Shown in pieces: positions 1 to 5,593 of a DNA stretch of 5,593 nt. Source of the stretch: Planctomycetaceae bacterium. GTDB taxonomy: Bacteria > Planctomycetota > Planctomycetia > Isosphaerales > Isosphaeraceae. Location: positions 1 to 5,593 of the forward strand of contig JAFANO010000661.1 of the NCBI GenBank assembly GCA_019232645.1, read 5' to 3'. A model generated the notes under the pieces. It was not told the origin of the DNA. It did no database searches and saw only the letters and a program-made list of their open reading frames with translations. A program made the position numbers and the translations under genes. How positions within the stretch are numbered: the stretch's first letter is position 1; each line of letters starts with the position of its first letter.

Positions 1-1
1 A

Positions 2-286
2 GCGGCCGCGCCGACCGGACCCGACGCCGGCTTCGAGATCGCGAGGGGCGGCCGGCACGTCGTCGAGACCCCGGTGCTTGGGCCGACGTTTTGGTCGGGT
101 GACATGCTACGCCGACCACTGTCCGACGCCTCCGGCGTCTGGAACTCAGGACTGGCAAATACCTTCGAGCCTCTTGTACGCTTTGGTTCTTTCACGCAGC
201 CGGCGCATCGGATGGAGACTTGTAATACGGGTCCCGGGAATTTTGTGCAACAGTCTGCTGACTTGAAATTTAAGTCTCAAATGTGA
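2..286 (+). CDS. 3' end of an unidentified gene (partial, cut by the window edge)
   Basis: An open frame enters from the left edge and runs to a TGA at 284-286. Up to about base 85 nearly every codon ends in G or C, as in the intact genes of this window, so this part is probably the true C-terminal end of a protein (about 28 residues, including FEIARGG and HVVETPVLG). Beyond about base 115 the same frame becomes much richer in A/T third positions and has no protein-like character. The tail probably reads into the insertion-sequence remnant or non-coding DNA. I do not recognise the protein. The likely history is an original gene whose end was altered by the element inserted next to it. An alternative is that the gene ends further left and the whole frame is chance, but the codon pattern argues against that for the first 85 bases. 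Confidence 0.4.
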   Translation, partial: AAAPTGPDAGFEIARGGRHVVETPVLGPTFWSGDMLRRPLSDASGVWNSGLANTFEPLVRFGSFTQPAHRMETCNTGPGNFVQQSADLKFKSQM

Positions 287-1681
287 GATCCGTACGAAGT
301 GCACACAATATCCGGGATGCGTATAAGGTGGCTGCATCCGATCGCCAGCAGTTGGCCGACGCCATGCGCACGTTCGTCCCCAGCAGTTCTTTCGCACCTG
401 CCCCTCTCGGGCCACACCGACTGGACACCGCGACGCCTGGCCTGGGTCGCCACGCGGATGGCCTGGGATGAGGGCCAGACGCTCGGGACACGCGGGGAAC
501 ACGCCCGCGACTTCGCCCACGGTCTGCACCCGCATGGGACCCCGGGCACGTCCTCCTGCGGCTTCACCGCCGCCTGGATGCGGTCCTCCCCGGCCCTGAC
601 CGAGGCCCTGAAGCCGCGGTTCCGACGCCAGAATGCCGCACTTCGCAGGGGACTTCTGGCGTCGCGGCCGAGGGCGCGTTTTCGCCGTCGACGGCACCCG
701 CATCGAGGCCCCCCGCACCGCCGCGACGAGGCCGACCTGGGCTGCGCCGGCCGGGACCAGACTGCACCCCAGGTCTCCCTGACCACCGTCTGGCCCATGG
801 GGACCGGCTGGCCCGGGGATGACCACGCGGGGCCGGGCACGGGCAGCGAGCGCACCCACCTGAAGCAGATGGTGCCGGACCTGCCGCCGGGAGCGCTGGT
901 GGTCGCCGACGCGGGCTCCGTCGGTTCCGGGTTGTGCCTGCGGTTCTGGCGTCACGGGCAGCACTCCCTGTGGCGCGTCGGCAACCACATCAAGCTCCTG
1001 AAGGACCTCGGCTCCTACCGCGAGGAGCGCGATGGACCGGTGGACCTCTGGCCGCATAAGCCTCGCCGCTGCCGACCGCTGGTGCTGCGGCTGATCGTGC
1101 TGCGGCACGGCACGCAGGACATGTCCCTGCTGACCGACGTCCTGGACCCGGCGCAGTTGGCCGACGCCGACGCCGCCACGGTGTTCGGGATGAGGTGGGG
1201 CGAGGGGGTGTTCTCCCGATCAGACACGCAGGCCCTCCGGCGGCGGGAGCTGCTGAGCCGCACCGCTGCGACCGGCCTGGCGGAGGTGCAATGGACCCTG
1301 CTGGGGCTGTGGCTGTTGGGCCTGATGACGGCCTCGCGGTGGGTCGGCGCCGGCGTCGATCCGCCGGCCTTCTCGGTGGCCCGGCGGCGCGCTGCGGTGC
1401 GGCCTGCCACGAGGGGCCAGCGGACCCGGCGTGGTCCGCGGACCCTGGAGGTGGCCGCGCGCGCGGCGCCCGAGGACAGGTACCGACGCCACGGATGCAA
1501 GGCGGCCCGCAATTCTCCCCGTCAGGAGCCGGAGGGGCCATCGGGACCACCCCGGACGAGGACGGCGACGGCGGAAGTCGAACGTGCGCGGCGGCTTCCA
1601 CCACCGCAGATCCCATTCAAGGTGGACGGAGTAGCGTGCCACCCCGCCGTCGAGATGCTGAGCGGATCGGCCAGACGTCGG
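115..1681 (+). mobile_element. Decayed IS4-family insertion sequence (approximate limits)
   Basis: This stretch holds the remnant transposase gene and about 170-200 bases of leader that is clearly less GC-rich than the rest of the window, as is common for foreign elements. No perfect terminal inverted repeats or target duplication were found by eye. One imperfect inverted pair, 83-98 against 1666-1681, might be worn ends and would make an element of about 1.6 kb, within the usual IS4-family size. The right limit is set by the stop codon of the minus-strand gene at 1682, since coding-type sequence of that gene starts immediately there. Both limits are inferred. Confidence 0.5.
283..1640 (+). 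pseudogene. Frameshifted IS4-family (DDE) transposase, inactive
   Basis: Spliced across frames, the product reads as an IS4-type DDE transposase of about 450 residues. Recognisable pieces are QQLADAMRTFVP (frame 1, near 343-380), HTDWTPRRLAW (frame 2, near 412-450), FAVDGTRIEAPRTAA (frame 3, 681-722), DEADLGCAGRDQTAPQ (frame 2 from 725), GALVVADAG, the LWPHK and RPLVLRLIVL strands, LLTDVLDP, and AEVQWTLLGLWLLGLM. Reading order demands shifts near 632 and 724, and probably two more near 380 and 394. The first Asp (690-692) and second Asp (908-910) survive. In the YREK region (1184-1228) the spacing Y-x2-R-x3-E-x6-K puts Gly (1205-1207) at the catalytic Glu and Thr (1226-1228) at the Lys, although a Glu lies one codon earlier. 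It cannot make an active enzyme. The 5' start and 3' end are approximate: homology-like sequence fades after PRTRTATAEVERARRL near 1600. Confidence 0.85.
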
Positions 1682-3427
1682 TCAGGACGGCGTGAACCCC
1701 GAGGGCTGGCCCTCGCTGGGGAGGGTGTAGCGATTCTCGATCGCGGCGCGGATCGCGGCGCGGGTCTCCTGCGCCGGGGCATCCGGCCGTGCCTCGATCC
1801 GCTCCGCCTCGGCACCCAGCTCGTCATCCTTGATCCCCTCGCGGAACCACTTCGAATAATCCTTCCGCTTGAGGTGATAGGTCCAGGTCTCGTCGTCGAC
1901 CCCGTCGGCGAGCTGGAGGAAGATCACGAGGTTCTGGGCGCGCAGGTTGAGCTTGCCCTCCGGCCCCCGGAACTTGAAGCTCCGCATCGCTCCGAGGTCC
2001 CCCTCGGCGTACTTGCGCGTGTGCCGGCTGCGCTCGGTCCGGGGCGGTTCGCTCCGGACGAGGACCGGCGCGGCCCCCTCGCGCCGGCGCCACGCCAGGA
2101 CCTCGCCCGAGGCGAGCTTCTCGAGCGACGTCGGGGCCGGCGGAGGCTCGCCCACCGCCTCGCAGAACAACCGAATGGTCCCGTCGGGCGACTCGCCCAC
2201 GACCAGGAGCAGGTCGACCGACGACAGGATCGCCGGGGAGACGCTCTCGGGATGCACGGTGATCGCGAGCACCCCCCGCAGCTCCTGAGGGAGCGTCAGG
2301 GCCGCCGGGTCCCACGTCGAGGGGAGCAGGTGATGCGTCTCGTCCAGGACGATCCAGTGCGGGTGGCCGAGCCGGGACCGGAGCTCCTGGACCCTGGGCA
2401 GCAGGGCCTCGAAGTACGCGGGCCGGTGCCCCAGCGCCACGCCCAGCAGGTTCACCACCACGTCCTGGTGGGGCGACTCGAGCAGCCTGAGCACCTCCTC
2501 GACGGTCGGCTCGCGGTGGGGGTCGCCCAGCACCGCGGCGTCCTCGAGGGTCTCGTAGTCCCCCTCGGGGTCGATGATGACGAACTGGTAGCCCGCCTCC
2601 GCCAGGCGCTCCAGGATCCCGGTCGTGAGCGTCGACTTGCCGCTGCCGGACGTGCCGGCGACCAGGATGTTGAGGCCGTAGGGCTCGATCATCTCAACGT
2701 GGCTGTCGTCGCGCGTGCCCAGCCGGATGGCATGTCGCGCCAGCCGGGGGCCGAGCTCGATCAGGTCGGTCTCCTTCATCTGGTCGGCCAGCTCGACGAC
2801 CCCGGCGCCGTGGTGGCCCTTCGTGAGGATGTCGGCCCGCTCCTTGAGCATCGGCAGCGCGTTGTCGACGGCCGCGGCGACCTCGCAGGCGCTGAGGAAG
2901 GCGTGGTCGTTCTCGGCGTCGCCCACCCCGACGACGTTGTGCGGCGACAGGTGCAGCTCGTCGAGCACCGCGGCCAGGCCGGTCGCCTTGTTCACGCCCG
3001 AGGGGAGGACCATCACGGCGTCCTTGTTGAAGATCACCTGGAGCTCGAGCCCCATCTCGTGGGACACCTGGAGCACGGCCGTCTCGTGGGGCACCCAGGT
3101 CGCGACGATCACGCGGCCGACCGAGATCGGCGCGACGCCCCGCGCGCGCAGCGCCTCGACGAAGGCGTCGGGAGGGCGCTCGCCGATCACCCGCTCCTCG
3201 CGGGTCTCGGGCCGGTAGGTCAGAGCGCCGTTCTCGGCCACGACGTAGTCGAACAGGTCGGTCCGGGGGAAGGTCTCGAGCAGCTCCGGGAGCACGCGGC
3301 CGGTGACCAGGATGAGCTTGCGGCCCGACTCCCGGAGCCGCTCGAGTGCCTTGAGGGTCGGCTCGTCGACCCGGCCGTCGTGGGCCAGCGTCCCGTCGAA
3401 ATCGGTCGCGAGTGCCAGGTAGCGCAT
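1682..3427 (-). CDS. HAD-IIB phosphatase fused to a HerA/FtsK-type P-loop ATPase and a DUF5752-like C-terminus
   Basis: The product is 581 residues in three parts. Residues 1-215 are a Cof-type HAD hydrolase with a C2B-like cap. Motif I is DFDGT (9-13, nucleophile D9, acid D11), motif II VTGR (41-44), motif III Lys147 in GVNKATG and motif IV GDAEND (169-174), so a metal-dependent phosphatase is expected; the family includes sugar-phosphate phosphatases. Residues 245-460 are an ATPase: P-loop GTSGSGKS (258-265), the IIDPEGDYETL strand typical of HerA/VirB4-like (DUF87) proteins (284-294), and Walker B WIVLDETHHL (358-367). Residues 480-565 hold FKFRGPEGKLNL, TYHLKRKDYSKW and KDDEL, resembling DUF5752 (from memory). 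All catalytic residues are present; no signal peptide or membrane segment is seen, so it is probably cytoplasmic. I chose the ATG at 3427 because the HAD fold starts there and GC-ending codon use begins there. An in-frame ATG at 3502 has a better ribosome site. It may be the last gene of the upstream operon. Substrate unknown. Confidence 0.88.
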   Translation of the reverse strand: MRYLALATDFDGTLAHDGRVDEPTLKALERLRESGRKLILVTGRVLPELLETFPRTDLFDYVVAENGALTYRPETREERVIGERPPDAFVEALRARGVAPISVGRVIVATWVPHETAVLQVSHEMGLELQVIFNKDAVMVLPSGVNKATGLAAVLDELHLSPHNVVGVGDAENDHAFLSACEVAAAVDNALPMLKERADILTKGHHGAGVVELADQMKETDLIELGPRLARHAIRLGTRDDSHVEMIEPYGLNILVAGTSGSGKSTLTTGILERLAEAGYQFVIIDPEGDYETLEDAAVLGDPHREPTVEEVLRLLESPHQDVVVNLLGVALGHRPAYFEALLPRVQELRSRLGHPHWIVLDETHHLLPSTWDPAALTLPQELRGVLAITVHPESVSPAILSSVDLLLVVGESPDGTIRLFCEAVGEPPPAPTSLEKLASGEVLAWRRREGAAPVLVRSEPPRTERSRHTRKYAEGDLGAMRSFKFRGPEGKLNLRAQNLVIFLQLADGVDDETWTYHLKRKDYSKWFREGIKDDELGAEAERIEARPDAPAQETRAAIRAAIENRYTLPSEGQPSGFTPS

Positions 3428-3502
3428 GGGTGTGGATCGCCGGGTTTCGATGAGGTCGAGTCCTAGGCACCGAGCTTCGGCCTTCCGCCGGCCGGCGAGC
3501 AT

Positions 3503-3537
3503 GGTCGGGTCCTCGATGCCTTGTGGCTCCAGTTATA
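3503..3537 (-). promoter_or_regulatory. Possible -10 element and ribosome site in the gap before the fusion gene
   Basis: The 143-base gap (3428-3570) separates the small membrane protein gene from the fusion gene. On the minus strand it has TATAAC at 3537-3532, close to a sigma-70 -10 hexamer, but no convincing -35 at the usual distance. Further down is GAGGA, six bases before the in-frame ATG at 3502. The gap could carry a promoter giving the fusion gene its own transcription, or merely be a long intra-operon spacer. I see no clear terminator hairpin with a T run in it. Confidence 0.22.
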
Positions 3538-3570
3538 GAAGACGCGAGGACAGCCGCGCGGACGGCGACG

Positions 3571-4035
3571 CTACGGCGAGTGGACCGGTTCGGACTCCGG
3601 GTTGTCGGGCAGCCGCACAAACTGCCCCCGGCCCCGGAGGATGCCCACCGGGCCGTCGAACCGCCAGTCTCCCCGCTCGAAGACGAACTGATAGATCGGG
3701 CCGACGCGGTTGGTCGGGCAGACCAGGACGTTCTGCCCATCGCTCCAGGCCTGGAAATTCGGGTGAATGTTGCGGGGCAGGCCGACGAGACCCCCCTCGT
3801 CGGCCGGGGTCAGCTCGTGGGTCTGGAGGTAGCGGGCCGAGCAGAGCCGGCGCGCCGCGTCGACGTCCTGGCGATTGGCCGCGCCGAGCAGCGCCGTATA
3901 GGCGCGGAGGGCGCGGCGGACGGGGGCGGTCCGAACAATCGTGAACGCCAGGACGAGGCCCAGGGCGGCCGCCGCCGCGATGGCAGTGAGGAGCCATCGC
4001 ATTCGTGACGAGGGTGCGGTCGTCGTTTGGCTCAT
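3571..4035 (-). CDS. Small single-pass membrane protein, possible NTF2-like fold
   Basis: The product has 154 residues. After a short polar N-terminus it has one hydrophobic helix (about 14-34) followed by a positively charged stretch (RTAPVRRALR), so it is an anchor or uncleaved signal; the orientation is not certain. The remaining ~115 residues start with an amphipathic helix (RALRAYTALLGAANRQDVDAA), as in NTF2/SnoaL-like domains where a helix is followed by curved strands. Later strand-like pieces are YQFVFERGDWRFDG and GQFVRLP. The fold assignment is tentative and no catalytic residues are evident; Cys65 and Cys106 could pair if the domain is outside the cytoplasm. The start ATG overlaps the GTPase stop by four bases (ATGA) with no good ribosome site before it, so translation probably depends on termination of the upstream gene. 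It is probably a partner of the GTPase at the membrane (inference from coupling only). Confidence 0.8.
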   Translation of the reverse strand: MSQTTTAPSSRMRWLLTAIAAAAALGLVLAFTIVRTAPVRRALRAYTALLGAANRQDVDAARRLCSARYLQTHELTPADEGGLVGLPRNIHPNFQAWSDGQNVLVCPTNRVGPIYQFVFERGDWRFDGPVGILRGRGQFVRLPDNPESEPVHSP

Positions 4036-5438
4036 CGCGAGACCCGCCGTTTCAAGTCGTCGCGGAGCCGGTCGATGACCGAGTCGGCCTTGGCCTCGGC
4101 GACGATCTGGTGGATGACGGTCTTGATTCCCCGCGGGCCCCACTGGCAGCCCTGGCGGAGGTAGACCTTGGCCCCGTGGCCGAGGACGTACGAGGTCGTG
4201 GCGGCCGTGCCGCCCATCGTCAGCCCGATGGCGCCGTAGCCCAAGGCCGTCAGCGGCAGCGCCAGGCCGCCGCTGAGGAGCGACAGCCCCGCCAGCGACG
4301 ACTTGACGCCGCTGGCCAGGAGCCGGGTGGCGACCTCGACGACGCCCATCGCCCCCAGCGCGATCATCATCTCGCGGACCAGGCCGGCGGCGGTCCGGCG
4401 GGTCAGGGGGATGCCGAAGACGCGGCTCAGGGCGACGATCATGCCGACGTCGACGGCCAGGCCGCCGGCCATGTCGGCCACCGGGATCGGGTTCAGCGCG
4501 ACGGCCGCCCCCTTGGCCAAGGCGAAGTTCCAGATCAGCCGATTGGCCTCGTCGTCGCGGATCCGGACCTTGTGCGCCACGATCTCCTCGTGCAGGTCGC
4601 CCGCCAGCAGCAGCGTGTTCAGCGCCACCAGGGCCTTGCCCTCGCGCTCGAGGACCTCGAGGATCCGCTTCTTGAGCGGCTCGATGACCGGCGCGGGGTG
4701 CTCCCACTGGAGGCTGGTCTTGCCGTCCGGGTGCTGGATCTTGACCTTGTACGGGTCGGGCCGCGCCGCGGTCATCACGACGTCCTCGGGCCGGACCAGG
4801 TGCCGGACCCGCTCGTCCTTGATCTTGGCGTAGATCTGGTCGCGATCGGTGTCGGGGTAGCGGTCGATCTGGTTGAAGACGAGGATGATCGGCTTCTGCG
4901 CCTCGCGGAGCTGGGAGAGGCTCTCCAGCTCGCGGCGCTGCATGTCGCTGGAGACGACGAAGAGGATCAGGTCGGCGTGTCGCGCGACGTCGCGCGCCAG
5001 GGCCTCGCGGACCTCGCCGCCGACCTCGTCGATGCCGGGGGTGTCGATCAGGACGAGCCGCGCCCCGGTCAGGCCCGGGGTCTCGGCCGTGGCCTGCTCC
5101 CACCGCTGCGACGACTTCGCGAGGGTCGTCCCGTGGGTCGTGCCGACCTTGAAGACCTCCTGGCCCAGCAGCGCGTTGAGCACCGACGACTTGCCCCGGC
5201 TGACCATGCCGAAGGCGGCGATCTCGATCGTGTTGTCGTCGAGCTTGCGGCCCAGGTCGCGGAGCTGCCGCAGCTCGTCGGCCAGCGTGCGCTCCTCCTC
5301 GGGGGTGAGCTTGAGGTTGTTCAGCGTCTCGGCGAGGCTCTCCCGCGCCCGCTCGACCACTTCCTCCCGCTCCTGTTCTTCGAGCTGCTCGAGCATCGCG
5401 GCGAGCTCCGGGTCGATGTTCGGTTCTACGGTCGTCAT
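4032..5438 (-). CDS. Dynamin/Era-like GTPase with C-terminal DUF697-type membrane region
   Basis: The product has 468 residues. Residues 8-68 are highly charged and helical (probable coiled coil). The G domain follows: G1 GMVSRGKSS (77-85), threonines at 100-105 in the switch I (G2) area, G3 DTPG (132-135), G4 NQID (189-192) and a likely G5 around TAARP (223-227). All nucleotide-binding motifs are intact, so it should bind and hydrolyse GTP. Residues about 305-420 are alanine/glycine/leucine-rich and start with ALNPIPVADMAGGLAVDVGM, the pattern of DUF697 (YcjF-like) regions, with several segments able to enter or lie on the membrane. The last 40 residues are again charged. Helices before the G domain plus a membrane-binding C-terminus resemble bacterial dynamin-like proteins, so a role in membrane remodelling or stress is possible but unproven. 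The ATG overlaps the amidase stop by four bases; GAGGAG lies 12 bases upstream, somewhat far. The stop overlaps the next gene's ATG. Confidence 0.9.
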   Translation of the reverse strand: MTTVEPNIDPELAAMLEQLEEQEREEVVERARESLAETLNNLKLTPEEERTLADELRQLRDLGRKLDDNTIEIAAFGMVSRGKSSVLNALLGQEVFKVGTTHGTTLAKSSQRWEQATAETPGLTGARLVLIDTPGIDEVGGEVREALARDVARHADLILFVVSSDMQRRELESLSQLREAQKPIILVFNQIDRYPDTDRDQIYAKIKDERVRHLVRPEDVVMTAARPDPYKVKIQHPDGKTSLQWEHPAPVIEPLKKRILEVLEREGKALVALNTLLLAGDLHEEIVAHKVRIRDDEANRLIWNFALAKGAAVALNPIPVADMAGGLAVDVGMIVALSRVFGIPLTRRTAAGLVREMMIALGAMGVVEVATRLLASGVKSSLAGLSLLSGGLALPLTALGYGAIGLTMGGTAATTSYVLGHGAKVYLRQGCQWGPRGIKTVIHQIVAEAKADSVIDRLRDDLKRRVSR

Positions 5439-5593
5439 GTCGGTCTCTGGCTCCTCGGACGATCGGCGCGGCGGATCACGCCCTCACACCAGCGGGCCGT
5501 CGCCAACAGGTCGGACTCCCCGCGGCCGGTCCCGAGCGCGACCATCTGCAAGGCCAGCGGCAGGCCCTCGGGCGAGAGGCCGATCGGGAAGGA
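5435..5593 (-). CDS. Amidase-signature family enzyme, C-terminal end (partial)
   Basis: Only the last 52 codons are inside the window; the rest lies beyond the right edge. FPIGLSPEGLPLALQMVA followed by GRGESDLLATARWCEGVI matches the usual end of amidase-signature enzymes (the GatA/amidase group), where a conserved G-L-P-x-x-x-Q strand precedes a helix that closes the domain. The Ser-cisSer-Lys catalytic triad lies in the missing part, so activity and substrate cannot be judged; it could be a general amidase or a GatA-like paralogue. The final ~12 residues are basic and look like a non-conserved tail. Its TGA shares four bases with the GTPase ATG, so the two are probably translated from one message. 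Confidence 0.8.
   Translation of the reverse strand, partial: SFPIGLSPEGLPLALQMVALGTGRGESDLLATARWCEGVIRRADRPRSQRPT

Noticed and set aside
125..139. Short hairpin GACGCC-TCC-GGCGTC as a terminator of the left-edge gene.
   Set aside because: The stem is only six pairs, no T run follows, and such palindromes are common by chance in GC-rich DNA.
146..1108. A minus-strand open frame of 320 codons opposite the transposase remnant.
   Set aside because: The product is Arg/Pro/Gly-rich with no recognisable motif, while the plus strand carries clear transposase sequence over the same bases.
299..3466. A plus-strand open frame of 1055 codons spanning the transposase remnant and the fusion gene.
   Set aside because: It is open only because GC-rich DNA has few stops. 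Its second half is the antisense of the fusion gene, which has clear domain motifs, and its first half is only partly the transposase frame.
3545..3570. CCGCGCGG palindrome after the small membrane protein gene as a terminator.
   Set aside because: The palindrome leaves no usable loop and no T run follows on the minus strand.
4036..5103. An upstream extension of the small membrane protein in the frame opposite to the GTPase frame.
   Set aside because: That part is low-complexity Arg/Gly/Pro/Asp sequence, a frame shadow of the GTPase. The real protein starts at the ATG overlapping the GTPase stop.

Overview
The window is strongly GC-rich, and its real genes end most codons in G or C. Together with the IS4-type transposase remnant, the DUF697 GTPase and the HAD/ATPase fusion protein, this suggests a planctomycete, possibly of the Isosphaeraceae. 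That placement is an inference from composition and gene style, because no rRNA or other marker gene is present.

Left part (about 1-1680, plus strand): the first ~85 bases look like the 3' end of an unidentified gene. A less GC-rich stretch follows (about 115-330). Then comes a decayed IS4-family transposase, recognisable over roughly 1.35 kb but broken by at least two, probably four, frameshifts and lacking the expected catalytic glutamate. It is a dead insertion sequence.

Right part (1682-5593, minus strand, so transcription runs right to left): the C-terminal end of an amidase-family enzyme, a DUF697-type GTPase with coiled-coil-like and membrane-associated segments, and a small single-pass membrane protein with a possible NTF2-like domain. 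Each junction is a 4-base ATGA stop/start overlap, which points to one translationally coupled operon. After a 143-base gap, in the same direction, lies a large fusion protein. It has an N-terminal HAD-IIB phosphatase, a HerA/FtsK-superfamily P-loop ATPase and a C-terminal module resembling DUF5752. This gene ends exactly where the insertion-sequence remnant begins.

The GTPase and the small membrane protein probably act together at the membrane. The fusion protein may belong to the same transcript or have its own promoter in the gap. The most unusual item is the three-part HAD/ATPase fusion; its substrate and role cannot be read from the sequence.
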